NCBI GenBank assembly: GCA_003250175.1
Contig: QKHD01000317.1
Coordinates: 1-12,711, forward strand
Reading direction: 5' to 3'
Source of the DNA: Helicobacteraceae bacterium
Lineage (GTDB): Bacteria > Campylobacterota > Campylobacteria > Campylobacterales > SZUA-545
DNA length: 12,711 bases
Shown: positions 5,376 through 12,711 of the stretch, piece after piece
How the letters are laid out: the number at the start of each line of letters is the position of its first letter
Position numbering within the stretch: position 1 is the stretch's first letter
Translations under genes and position numbers: made by a program
The notes under the pieces: generated by a model
What the model was told of the DNA's origin: nothing
What the model saw: the letters and a program-made list of their open reading frames with translations, nothing else
The model's database searches: none

Positions 5376-6329
5376 ATGACCCGCCACCTGCTCTGGATTC
5401 TCCCCCTGATTGTTTTTTACGGATGCGGCTCCAAGGAGGAGCAGGCCGTCAAGTTCTACGGCAACGTCGACGTGCGGACTGTCTCCCTGGCCTTCCGGGT
5501 CTCCGGAAAACTGGACGAGGTCTATTTTGACGAGGGGCAGCAGGTAAAAAAAGGTGATGTGCTGGCCAGACTCGACGCCGCCCTTTATGCGGAGCATCTG
5601 GCCCAGATCGATGCCCAGATCGCCGTGCAGGCCGCCCAGCTGGAAAAACTCCAAAAAGGGTATCGTCCGGAGGAGGTGGCCAAGGCCCAGGCCAACCTGA
5701 TGAAGCAAAAGGCCCTGCTGGACAAGGCGGATAAAGACCTCGCCCGGGCCAAATACCTCCACAAAAACAAATCCATCACCGACCAGGAGTACGACGACGC
5801 CCAGGCCATGCAGGCCCAGATGAAAGCGGGTTGGCTCTACGCCAAAAGCAGCCTGGAGATGCTGCAAAACGGCTACGAAAAAGAGGATATCCTCGCCGCC
5901 AAGGCCGCCCTGTCCGCACTGGAGGCCCAGCGCAATCTGGCCGCCATCAGCCTCAGCGACACCAACCTGACCGCCCCCACGGACGGCACCGTCATCACCC
6001 GCATCTACGAGCCGGGTGCCATCGTCAATGCCTCCCAGAGTGTGATGGAGCTGGCCAAGGAGGAGAGCTACTGGGTACGCTCCTACATGCCTGAACCTTT
6101 TTTAGGCAAGATCAAACTGGGCGAAAAGGCGACCATCAAAACCGATAGCGGCCACACCTACACGGGGCGGGTCAGTTTTATCTCGCCCCTGGCGGAGTTC
6201 ACCCCCAAGACCGTCCAGACCGAAGAGCTGCGCACCGATCTGGTCTATCGGTTCCGGATCGTGCTGGAGAGCTACGATGACTCCGTCAAACAGGGCATGC
6301 CCGTAACCGTCACCTTCGAGGCGCCATGA
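5376..6329 (+). CDS. ybhG: HlyD-family membrane fusion protein, YbhG-like (317 aa)
   Basis: The periplasmic adaptor of an ABC efflux pump. The N-terminus MTRHLLWILPLIVFYGC is a short signal or anchor; Cys17 could be lipidated, though the lipobox VFYGC is not canonical. The lipoyl-like half-motifs are around 38-68 (VSLAFRVSGKLDEVYFDEGQ) and 196-222 (NLTAPTDGTVITRIYEPG). A long Ala/Gln/Lys-rich coiled-coil hairpin lies between (about 73-190). The C-terminal barrel carries the YbhG-type stretch AEFTPKTVQTEELRTDLVYR. It should link the inner-membrane ABC unit to an outer-membrane channel not present here. ATG 5376 is chosen because AAAGGA is 5 nt upstream and a TATAAT box (5343) would lie inside the coding region of the longer frame from 5334. 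The stop overlaps the next start as ATGA (4 nt). Confidence 0.9.
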   Translation: MTRHLLWILPLIVFYGCGSKEEQAVKFYGNVDVRTVSLAFRVSGKLDEVYFDEGQQVKKGDVLARLDAALYAEHLAQIDAQIAVQAAQLEKLQKGYRPEEVAKAQANLMKQKALLDKADKDLARAKYLHKNKSITDQEYDDAQAMQAQMKAGWLYAKSSLEMLQNGYEKEDILAAKAALSALEAQRNLAAISLSDTNLTAPTDGTVITRIYEPGAIVNASQSVMELAKEESYWVRSYMPEPFLGKIKLGEKATIKTDSGHTYTGRVSFISPLAEFTPKTVQTEELRTDLVYRFRIVLESYDDSVKQGMPVTVTFEAP

Positions 6330-8023
6330 GTGCGATCCGCACTGACAAGCTGTGCAAAAATCTGGGTGGCCGGACGGTTTTAGAGCCTCTGAGCATCGAG
6401 ATTCCGGAGGGGAAAATCGTCGGCTTCGTCGGCCCCGACGGGGCGGGCAAGACCACCCTGATCCGGATGCTGGCCGGTCTCATGACCCCCACCTCCGGAA
6501 CCCTGGAGGTCTTGGGCATGAGACTGCCCGAAGAGGCTGCCCCGTTACAGGAGGCCATCGGCTACATGCCGCAAAAATTCGGCCTCTACGAAGACCTGAG
6601 CGTCGCGGAAAACCTCCGCCTCTACGCGGGGCTGCAATCGATCCCCAAAGTATCCCAGGCTGATCGCATCGACGAGCTGCTGCGCTTTACCTCCCTGGAC
6701 GGCTTCGGAGACTTTTTGGCCGGCGACCTCTCCGGAGGGATGAAACAAAAGCTGGGTCTCGCCTGCGCGCTGATCAAACGCCCCAAACTCCTGCTGCTGG
6801 ACGAACCGGGGGTCGGGGTCGACCCCGTATCGCGCCGGGAGCTGTGGCGCATGGTCGAGGGTCTGACCCAAGAGGGGGTCAGCATTATCTGGAGCACCGC
6901 CTACATGGACGAGGCCGAGCAGTGCGACGAGGTGGTGCTGCTCAGCGAGGGCAGGGTGCTCTTTAACGGGGTGCCTTCCGCCCTCACCGCGAGGATGCAG
7001 GGCCGCGCCTTCTGGCTTGAAGGCCCCGTGGCAGACAAGCGCCGCACCCTCCGTTTGGCCCTCTCCCAGCCCATGGTCAAAGACGGTACCATCCGGGGCG
7101 AACGCATCCGGCTCATTACCGACGATTCCGGAAGCCTCCCGGATCTGGACGCGATCCACGCCTCCGGATGCCGTTTCGTACCCGCGGAGCCCAGCTTTGA
7201 AGACGGCTTTATGGATATGTTAGGGGCGGACTTTGACGGCATCTCGCCTTTGGCAGAGCAGATGGGCGAGCTGGGCAACGGGGAGGGCGAGGTGATCGAC
7301 GTGCGCGATCTGACCAAGCAGTTCGGCAGTTTTACCGCGGCCAAGGCGATCAGCTTTACCATCGGCAAAGGGGAGATTTTCGGCCTTCTCGGACCCAACG
7401 GCGCGGGCAAGTCCACCACCTTTAAGATGCTCTGCGGACTGATTCAGCCCAGCTCCGGAGAGGCGTTGGTGCTGGGTGAAAAGTTTGAAGACGCCGCCCT
7501 CGCGTTGCGCCGCAAAATCGGCTACATGTCGCAAAAATTCTCCCTATACGGCGACATCAGCGTGCGGGAGAACCTCCGGTTTTTTGCGGGGATTTACGGC
7601 CTGCAGGGCAGCAAGAGGCTGGAAAAGATCACGGCCATGCTGGAGATTTTCAACCTGGAAAAGTACGCCAAGACTCCATCCAAAGAGCTGCCGCCGGGTT
7701 ATAAGCAGCGCCTGGCCCTGGCTTGTGCGGTCATGCACGACCCCGCCATTTTGTTTCTCGATGAACCCACCTCCGGAGTCGACCCCGTGACGCGCCGGGA
7801 GTTTTGGAACCACATCTACGCCATGGTGCGCAAGGGGATGACGGTGATGGTCACCACCCACTTCATGGACGAGGCGGAGTATTGCGACCGGGTGGCGCTT
7901 ATCTACCGGGGGCGCGCCGTGGCGGTGGACACCCCCAAAGCGCTCGTCGAGCGCTACGCACCGGGCGAATCAATGCAAGAGGCCTTTATCCGCCTGATCG
8001 AGAGTGAATCCCATGCGGGCTAG
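6326..8023 (+). CDS. ybhF: double ABC transporter ATPase, YbhF-like (565 aa)
   Basis: Two complete ABC ATPase domains in one chain, as in E. coli YbhF (578 aa). Domain 1 has Walker A GPDGAGKTT (36-44), Q-loop MPQKFGLY (81-88), signature LSGGMKQ (135-141) and Walker B LLLLDEP (155-161), but STAYMDEAE where the switch histidine should be (Ala192). Domain 2 has Walker A GPNGAGKST (356-364), MSQKFSLY (401-408), a deviant signature LPPGYKQ (455-461), Walker B ILFLDEP (475-481) and the switch His512 in TTHFMDEAE. The site pairing domain 2 Walker A with the domain 1 signature looks canonical; the other looks degenerate. The linker is about 215-322. It should power the YbhS-YbhR permeases in export. 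In E. coli this system is linked to drug sensitivity and cation export; the substrate here is unknown. The start overlaps the ybhG stop by 4 nt. Confidence 0.93.
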   Translation: MSAIRTDKLCKNLGGRTVLEPLSIEIPEGKIVGFVGPDGAGKTTLIRMLAGLMTPTSGTLEVLGMRLPEEAAPLQEAIGYMPQKFGLYEDLSVAENLRLYAGLQSIPKVSQADRIDELLRFTSLDGFGDFLAGDLSGGMKQKLGLACALIKRPKLLLLDEPGVGVDPVSRRELWRMVEGLTQEGVSIIWSTAYMDEAEQCDEVVLLSEGRVLFNGVPSALTARMQGRAFWLEGPVADKRRTLRLALSQPMVKDGTIRGERIRLITDDSGSLPDLDAIHASGCRFVPAEPSFEDGFMDMLGADFDGISPLAEQMGELGNGEGEVIDVRDLTKQFGSFTAAKAISFTIGKGEIFGLLGPNGAGKSTTFKMLCGLIQPSSGEALVLGEKFEDAALALRRKIGYMSQKFSLYGDISVRENLRFFAGIYGLQGSKRLEKITAMLEIFNLEKYAKTPSKELPPGYKQRLALACAVMHDPAILFLDEPTSGVDPVTRREFWNHIYAMVRKGMTVMVTTHFMDEAEYCDRVALIYRGRAVAVDTPKALVERYAPGESMQEAFIRLIESESHAG

Positions 8024-9116
8024 CCGATTCCGCGCCCTCTTTTTAAAGGAGAGCCTCCAGATCATCCGCGACCCCAGCTCGATTCTTATCGCCGTGGTGC
8101 TGCCGCTGATTCTGCTTTTTTTAATGGGCTACGCCATCAGCCTCGATGCCCGTAAAATTCCCATCGGCATCGTCGTGGAGACCCCGTCGCCCCACGCCCG
8201 AACGCTGGTCGATGCCTTTGCCATGTCGCCCAGTTTTGACGTCTTGGTCGGCTACCACCGCAACGCCTTTGAAAAGCAGATCAAAGAGGGGAGCATCCGG
8301 GCGATTTTTGTCATTCCGGAGAGCTTCGGGCGCGATCTGGCCCAGGGCAGACCGACGGTGCAGATATTGGCCGACGGCACCGAACCCAACATCGCGGGCT
8401 TCGTGCAAAAGTACGGCTCCGGAGTGTGGCAGAGCTGGCTGGGGCGGCAAAACCTCCGCATCCAGGGCGGCGGCATCGAGATCGAGACGCGCTACTGGTT
8501 TAACGCCCCGCTGCTGAGCAGCTACTTTCTGCTGCCCGGTTCCATCGCCATCATCCTCACGCTGATCGGCACCATGCTGACCGCGCTGGTCGTGGCCAGG
8601 GAGTGGGAGCGCGGCACCATGGAGGCGATCATGTCGACCCCCATCTCCATTATCGAGCTGCTTTTGGGCAAGCTCATGCCGTACTTCGTGCTGGGGATGA
8701 TGAGCGCGGCGATCTGCGTCATCATCGCCATCGGCTGGTTTGAGATACCCTTCCGCGGCTCTTTCTGGCTGCTCTTTGTCACCTGTGCGCTCTATCTTTT
8801 CCCCGCACTCAGTCTGGGGCTGCTCATCTCCACCCTGGCCAAAAACCAGTTTGTCGCCTCCCAGGCGGCGCTCATTATCGGGTTTTTGCCCGCCATGCTG
8901 CTCTCGGGCTTTATCTTTCAGATCAGCAGCATGCCCATCTGGCTGCAGTATTTTACCCTGGCCATTCCCGCGCGCTATCTGGTGGCGGTATTGCAGACCC
9001 TTTTTCTCAGCGGCGACATCTACGCCGTGATCCTGCCCAACCTCGCCGCCATCACGGCGGTGGGCATGGTGATCTTCGGGGTGATCTACAAAATCACCCG
9101 AAAGCGGCTGGACTGA
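8013..9116 (+). CDS. ybhS: ABC-2 type permease, YbhS-like (367 aa)
   Basis: An inner-membrane ABC-2 permease of the YbhS/YhhJ type. TM1 is at about 24-44 (SILIAVVLPLILLFLMGYAI), followed by a large extracytoplasmic domain (about 48-165) and five more hydrophobic segments from about 170 to 363. The family motif ALVVAREWERGTMEAIMSTPIS follows the second segment. Together with YbhR it should form the heterodimeric channel driven by YbhF. I prefer ATG 8013, 8 nt after GAGAG, over GTG 8004; either start overlaps the ybhF stop (8021-8023) and suggests translational coupling. The next gene follows after 2 nt. Length is normal for the family (about 370). The substrate cannot be read from the sequence. 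Confidence 0.92.
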   Translation: MRASRFRALFLKESLQIIRDPSSILIAVVLPLILLFLMGYAISLDARKIPIGIVVETPSPHARTLVDAFAMSPSFDVLVGYHRNAFEKQIKEGSIRAIFVIPESFGRDLAQGRPTVQILADGTEPNIAGFVQKYGSGVWQSWLGRQNLRIQGGGIEIETRYWFNAPLLSSYFLLPGSIAIILTLIGTMLTALVVAREWERGTMEAIMSTPISIIELLLGKLMPYFVLGMMSAAICVIIAIGWFEIPFRGSFWLLFVTCALYLFPALSLGLLISTLAKNQFVASQAALIIGFLPAMLLSGFIFQISSMPIWLQYFTLAIPARYLVAVLQTLFLSGDIYAVILPNLAAITAVGMVIFGVIYKITRKRLD

Positions 9117-9118
9117 TT

Positions 9119-10219
9119 ATGGCGCGGTTTTTCTACAGCCTGTTGGCCCTCATGAAAAAAGAGTTTCTCGCCATCTGGAGCGATAAAAAATCCCGGGTGA
9201 TTATTATCGTGCCGCCGCTGCTGCAGCTGCTGGTCTTCTCCTACGCCGTCAATCTGGAGGTGAAAAACATCGCCATCGGGGTCTTGGACCGTGACAACAG
9301 CACCCAAAGCCGCGAGCTGATCCGGAGCCTGGGATACAGCAGCACCTTCGTGGCCGTCGAGCAGCTCGGAAGCGAAGCGGAGCTGACCAGCCGCATCAAC
9401 ACCCAGAAGGTGCTGGCCACGGTCTACATTCCCCAGGACTTTGCCCGCAAGCTCGCCTCCGGAGAGAAGGTGTCGTTGCAGATCATCGCCGACGGGCGCA
9501 AGTCCAGCACGGCCCAGATCGCCCAGTCGTACATTCAGACGGCTATCCAAAAGAGTTTCGGCGATGTGCCGCTGCTGACGCAGTCGCTGGTGGCGCGAAG
9601 CCTCTACAACCCCAACCTGGATAACTTCTGGTGGATCATGCCCAGCCTCATGGGGCCGCTCTCCATGATTATCGCCATCTTGCTCACGGCGCTCTCCGTC
9701 GCCCGCGAGCGGGAGCTGGGGACGTTTGAGCAGATTCTGGTGGCACCCCTTTCCGTCTCCACCATCATCATCGGCAAGACCATCCCGCCGTTGCTGATCA
9801 GCCTGGCGGATGCCACGGCGATCTTTGCCATCATGCACTTTATCTTTGACGTGCCCTTTTTAGGCTCCCTGCTGGTGCTCTATACGGGGCTGATAGCCTT
9901 TTTGTTTTCCATCGTGGGGATCGGGCTCTTTATCTCCTCGGTGGTCTCCACGCAGCAGCAGGGGATTTTGGGGGCGTTCGTGCTGATGGTGCCCTATATT
10001 TTGATGTCGGGCTTTGCCACGCCGGTGGAGAACATGCCCGAATGGCTCATTCCCGTCACGGATTTTGTCTCGCTCAAATATTTTCTGCTGATTATCAAGG
10101 GGAGTTTTCTCAAAAGTATCGGGTGGGATGTGGCCCTGGAGCTGATCCTGCCCATGCTCTGGCTAGGGATCGGATCGCTCCTGGTGGCGTCGTGGATGTT
10201 TAGGAAAAAGATCGCTTAG
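9119..10219 (+). CDS. ybhR: ABC-2 type permease, YbhR-like (366 aa)
   Basis: The second ABC-2 permease of the pump. It has TM1 at about 22-42 (SRVIIIVPPLLQLLVFSYAV), an extracytoplasmic domain to about 165, then five hydrophobic stretches. The family motif ALSVARERELGTFEQILVAPLS appears after TM2. It is homologous to the preceding YbhS-like protein but clearly diverged, so this is an old paralogous pair rather than a recent duplication. It starts at ATG 9119, 2 nt after the ybhS stop, with only a weak purine-rich site, so translation probably depends on coupling. Its TAG stop (10217-10219) overlaps the selD stop on the other strand by 4 nt, and no terminator hairpin is visible at the junction. 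Confidence 0.92.
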   Translation: MARFFYSLLALMKKEFLAIWSDKKSRVIIIVPPLLQLLVFSYAVNLEVKNIAIGVLDRDNSTQSRELIRSLGYSSTFVAVEQLGSEAELTSRINTQKVLATVYIPQDFARKLASGEKVSLQIIADGRKSSTAQIAQSYIQTAIQKSFGDVPLLTQSLVARSLYNPNLDNFWWIMPSLMGPLSMIIAILLTALSVARERELGTFEQILVAPLSVSTIIIGKTIPPLLISLADATAIFAIMHFIFDVPFLGSLLVLYTGLIAFLFSIVGIGLFISSVVSTQQQGILGAFVLMVPYILMSGFATPVENMPEWLIPVTDFVSLKYFLLIIKGSFLKSIGWDVALELILPMLWLGIGSLLVASWMFRKKIA

Positions 10220-11250
10220 GCGACGACGATGTCGGCGTCGCCTAAGCCGATGACCTCGCCGATAATGGCGGCGGGAATCCCTTCGCTTTGGCAGCGTTTG
10301 AGCATCTGCTCCACATCCTCCGGACGTCCGGCGATCAGCAGGCCTCCGGAGGTCTGGGCGTCGTAAAGGATCATTTCGCGTTCAAAGCCCAGGTCGCGCT
10401 GGAAGAGCACCTTGCCCTTGAGGTGGTCTTTGTTGGCGTAGCTTCCGGCGGGGATAATCCCCATGGCTGCCATGCCGACGGCCTCGTCAAAGTAGGGCAC
10501 GGCGTCGGCATATACTTTAATGCTCATGCGCCCGGCACTCATCTCGTGCAGGTGGCCCAAAAACCCAAAGCCGGTGACGTCGGTGCAGGCGTGGGCGCCA
10601 AACTCACGGGCGATCAGCGAGGCCTTGTAGTTGAGAAAGCGCAGGTTGTCCGCCACCTTCTGCACCACGGGCATCTCCAGCAGATCGGCCTTGGTCGCGG
10701 TGATCAAAATCCCCATGCCCAGCGGCTTGGTCAGCAAGATGGCGTCGCCCTTTTGCACGGCGTTGTTGCGCAGCACCTTTTTGGGGTGGACAAAGCCCGT
10801 GGCGCTCAGGCCGTAGATCATCTCCGGCGTTTCGATGGTGTGGCCGCCGACGATCACCGCGCCGCACTCGTCCGCCTTGTCCTTGCCGCCTTGTAAGATC
10901 TCCGCCAGAATCTCGCTTTTAAGATTCTTGCTGTCAAACCCGACGACGTTGAGCGCCGTTTTGGCATCGGCCCCCATGGCGAAGACATCGCTCAGGGAGT
11001 TGGCCGCGGCGATTTGGCCGTAGATGTAGGGGTCGTCCATGACGGGGGTGATAAAGTCAACGGTCTGCACGATGGCCAGTTCGTCGTTGATCCGGTAGAC
11101 CCCGGCGTCTTCATTCCCTTCGAAACCCACCAGCAGGTCTTCGTGGAAGGATTTGAGCCGGCACGTGGCATCGCCCAGGGCGCCCGGCCCCAGCTTGGCG
11201 GCGCATCCGGAGGCACGGACGAATTTGGTCAATTTGGCTTCGGTGTTCAT
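10216..11250 (-). CDS. selD: selenide, water dikinase (selenophosphate synthase)
   Basis: SelD uses ATP, selenide and water to make selenophosphate, AMP and phosphate. Selenophosphate is the selenium donor for both selenocysteine synthesis and tRNA 2-selenouridine. The protein is 344 aa, full length. The active-site loop is ASGCAAKLGPG with Cys16 and Lys19, equivalent to the essential Cys17 and Lys20 of E. coli (GCGCK); the second, dispensable Cys is Ala here. Cys16 is an ordinary TGC codon, so the enzyme does not need selenocysteine. Other family motifs are TVDFITPVMDDPYIYGQIAAANSLSDVFAMGA, VGGHTIE, TDVTGFGFLGHLHEM and the C-terminal DAQTSGGLLIA. AGGAG just upstream of ATG 11250 overlaps the yedF stop, and the gap is 8 nt, so it is the third gene of the mnmH-yedF-selD operon. 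Confidence 0.97.
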   Translation of the reverse strand: MNTEAKLTKFVRASGCAAKLGPGALGDATCRLKSFHEDLLVGFEGNEDAGVYRINDELAIVQTVDFITPVMDDPYIYGQIAAANSLSDVFAMGADAKTALNVVGFDSKNLKSEILAEILQGGKDKADECGAVIVGGHTIETPEMIYGLSATGFVHPKKVLRNNAVQKGDAILLTKPLGMGILITATKADLLEMPVVQKVADNLRFLNYKASLIAREFGAHACTDVTGFGFLGHLHEMSAGRMSIKVYADAVPYFDEAVGMAAMGIIPAGSYANKDHLKGKVLFQRDLGFEREMILYDAQTSGGLLIAGRPEDVEQMLKRCQSEGIPAAIIGEVIGLGDADIVVA

Positions 11251-11258
11251 GGCGGCTC

Positions 11259-11849
11259 CTAGAGGGTGGTCACGTCGGTGGTGGTGAGCATGACCATGGT
11301 GTCGTAGGCGTTGCCGACCATTCCGGCCTTGACCTCGGAGGCGTCGATCCCGAAGTGGGCGAGGCAGAGGCCGCAGCTGTAGATTTTCACGCCTCTGGCT
11401 TCGAGCTTTTGCAGCGCTTCGGTCACGGCGGCGTATTCGGGCTTGGTGGTCAGAAAGACCCCTTCGTTGACCATGATGATATTGTCAGGCAGCTTGTCCA
11501 GCTCCAGGGCGGTGGACAAAAAGCCCTTCATCAGCCCTTTGCCCAGCTCCCCTTCGCCGATGCGGTCGCCCTTGATAAAGAGCGTGCGCGCCATGCCGGT
11601 GGCCTTGGCAGGCTCCGGAGTGATCTCGCAGCCGTAGCCCTTGATGAGCGTCAGCAGCAGGCCGCCTTCGGGCAGGGCCTCTTCGCGGACTTCACACCCC
11701 TGGGATGCGGCGAAACGTTTGCAGTTTTCGATGGAGGAGGGGGTGTTGACCTCCACTTCCAGCACAGCGTTTTCGGGCAGGCTCTCCAGGGCCTTTTTGG
11801 TCCGGATAACGGGTTCCGGGCAGGCCAGGTCTTTACAGTTGATTCGCAT
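11259..11849 (-). CDS. yedF: YedF-type selenium metabolism protein (TusA-like plus DsrE-like, 196 aa)
   Basis: A two-domain protein. Residues 1-72 are a TusA/SirA-like domain with the sulfur-carrier motif LACPEPVIRTKKAL (Cys10). Residues about 85-195 are a DsrE-like domain with SCGLCLAHFGI (Cys159, Cys162) and the terminal NAYDTMVMLTTTD. This is the architecture of the selenium-associated YedF family, found next to selD in selenium-using bacteria. A role as persulfide or perselenide carrier that hands selenium to SelD or MnmH is likely but inferred from family and context; the direct biochemical step is not settled. ATG 11849 lies inside the 3' end of mnmH (17-nt overlap), with AAAGGAG 7 nt upstream, a strong start. 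The selD ribosome binding site overlaps its stop codon, so all three genes look translationally coupled. Confidence 0.92.
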   Translation of the reverse strand: MRINCKDLACPEPVIRTKKALESLPENAVLEVEVNTPSSIENCKRFAASQGCEVREEALPEGGLLLTLIKGYGCEITPEPAKATGMARTLFIKGDRIGEGELGKGLMKGFLSTALELDKLPDNIIMVNEGVFLTTKPEYAAVTEALQKLEARGVKIYSCGLCLAHFGIDASEVKAGMVGNAYDTMVMLTTTDVTTL

Positions 11850-12711
11850 GGGTCAGCTCCTTTTGCAGTTGGTTGAGGGCGGCGATGCTCGCGGCTTCGT
11901 CGTCGTTAAAAAGATGGTAGTCGGTGTGCTGGCGTTTTTTATAGACAATGTCATAGTACTCTGTCAGCAGGATTTGCGCAACCCTTTCCATCTCTCCGGA
12001 GGCGTAGGCTTCGATCGCTTCTTGTTTGGCGGTGCCTTTGATGTAGGGGGTGATGCGGGTCATGTTTTTGTTAAAGGCTTCGCTGCCCGTGTCGGTATAC
12101 ATGGAGACGATCCGCTTGACCCGCTGCTCCAGCGGGGCTTCGACGCTCACCTGGTAGCCCGCGGCCATGGCGTCATACAGCGAGTTGGGCACCACCAGAC
12201 GGCCGATGCGCTTGCTCTCGCCTTCGATAAAAACGGGCCGGGTGGGATCGACCTGCATCAGGGCGTGGGCCAGACGGTTTTGAAACTCTTTTTGCGTCGG
12301 CTGGGAGCCTTTCATGCCGCCGAAGGAAGAGCCGTAGTGGTTGGCGAGGCCTTCGAGGTCGATGGCGTTGTCCAGCTTGGCCAGCAGGTCGCTCTTTCCG
12401 GAGCCGGTGTGGCCGCGCAGGACGATTAGGTTGAGCTTGGGCAGGTTGTCGAGGTAGTCCAGCACATAGTGGCGGTAGTTTTTGTAGCCGCCCTCGACCC
12501 GGTCGATGCGGTAGCCCACACCGGAGAGGATCAGCCCCAGGGACGACGAGCGCATCCCGCCCCGGGCACAGTGAATGGCGATACGGGACTGGGGCGTGTA
12601 GGCGGGGTAGAGGCTGCGCACATGCACGGCGGCGTTTTCGCACACATAGGCGGCACCGGCAACCCGCGCCTCAAAGGGGGCCACCTGCTTATACAGCGTG
12701 CCCACCTCTTT
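11833..12711 (-). CDS. mnmH: tRNA 2-selenouridine synthase (5' end outside window)
   Basis: MnmH (SelU/YbbB) replaces the sulfur of 2-thiouridine at tRNA wobble position 34 with selenium, using selenophosphate and passing through a geranylated intermediate. The visible 292 codons lack roughly the first 60-75 residues; the frame is open to the window edge (last codons GAG, AAA). The rhodanese-like domain has the catalytic loop IHCARGGMRS, with its Cys at 12568-12570, equivalent to Cys97 of E. coli. A P-loop GHTGSGKSDLL follows, then the FIEGESKRIGRLVVP motif that matches the family ENESRRIG region, then a helical C-terminal domain. The GTG at 12705 is an internal Val, not the start. The stop TAA at 11835-11833 overlaps yedF by 17 nt. 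Selenation is its best-supported function because selD is two genes downstream. Confidence 0.96.
   Translation of the reverse strand, partial: KEVGTLYKQVAPFEARVAGAAYVCENAAVHVRSLYPAYTPQSRIAIHCARGGMRSSSLGLILSGVGYRIDRVEGGYKNYRHYVLDYLDNLPKLNLIVLRGHTGSGKSDLLAKLDNAIDLEGLANHYGSSFGGMKGSQPTQKEFQNRLAHALMQVDPTRPVFIEGESKRIGRLVVPNSLYDAMAAGYQVSVEAPLEQRVKRIVSMYTDTGSEAFNKNMTRITPYIKGTAKQEAIEAYASGEMERVAQILLTEYYDIVYKKRQHTDYHLFNDDEAASIAALNQLQKELTHANQL

Larger units (their letters stand above)
288..12402. repeat. dispersed over-represented palindrome TCCGGA (41 copies)
   Basis: By eye I count 41 copies of TCCGGA. First bases: 288, 736, 785, 1524, 1649, 1883, 2502, 2974, 3388, 3703, 4059, 4240, 4295, 4433, 4630, 4930, 4984, 5128, 5191, 5502, 5666, 6253, 6403, 6462, 6494, 6731, 7127, 7163, 7454, 7772, 8315, 8418, 9321, 9458, 10319, 10345, 11206, 11614, 11801, 11995, 12397. 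Base composition predicts about four. In 34 of the 41 the site extends to TCCGGAG on at least one strand. Copies occur in nearly every gene on both strands, which fits a genomic signature word rather than a mobile repeat. No copy lies in the lower-GC end (1-209) or the candidate RNA (2584-2880). Confidence 0.85.

Noticed and set aside
11188..11206. Selenocysteine in the SelD active site
   Set aside because: The active-site codon reads TGC (Cys), not TGA.
1..12711. CRISPR array, tRNA, rRNA, insertion sequence, integrase or prophage genes
   Set aside because: I saw no regularly spaced direct repeats, no tRNA cloverleaf, no rRNA core sequence and no transposase or integrase motifs on either strand.

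Overview
The window is about 57% GC by eye and densely packed. The protein set suggests a GC-rich member of the Campylobacterota (Epsilonproteobacteria), for example a Nitratifractor-, Hydrogenimonas- or Sulfurovum-like lineage. The hints are an Aer/CetB-type stand-alone PAS protein, a soluble multi-PAS kinase with an NIAHQWRQPLN H-box, promoters with good TATAAT boxes but poor -35 elements, and an mnmH-yedF-selD selenium operon. The genus is inference only.

Layout. 1-209: the 3' end of an unrecognised, lower-GC gene, facing a small acidic helical protein (219-473, minus). 474-577: a divergent promoter region. 578-1697: an Aer-like FAD-type PAS protein followed 4 nt later by a Qnr-like pentapeptide-repeat protein. 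1764-2480: YebC/TACO1-family protein. 2481-2929: a 449-bp AT-richer gap with a strong-looking promoter, a 14-bp palindrome at the predicted start of transcription, several nested inverted repeats and a good intrinsic terminator; I read it as a candidate structured non-coding RNA of about 295 nt. 2930-5329: a soluble triple-PAS histidine kinase whose stop codon abuts a GTG-started RBBP9/YdeN-type serine hydrolase. 5376-10219: a YbhG-YbhF-YbhS-YbhR type efflux operon (membrane fusion protein, double ATPase, two ABC-2 permeases), each gene overlapping or nearly touching the next. 10216-12711 (minus): mnmH (5' end outside the window), yedF and selD in one tightly coupled operon that collides tail to tail with ybhR.

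How the genes work together. The efflux operon should make one tripartite pump; its outer-membrane channel is not in the window. SelD makes selenophosphate, MnmH uses it to make 2-selenouridine in tRNA wobble positions, and YedF (TusA-like plus DsrE-like) is a plausible selenium or sulfur carrier between them. No selA, selB or selenoprotein gene is visible, so the visible genes point to tRNA selenation.

The two most unusual signals are (i) the palindrome TCCGGA, found 41 times where composition predicts about four, used in all three codon phases and biasing synonymous codon choice, which resembles a genome-wide recognition or uptake word; and (ii) the candidate structured RNA at about 2584-2880.
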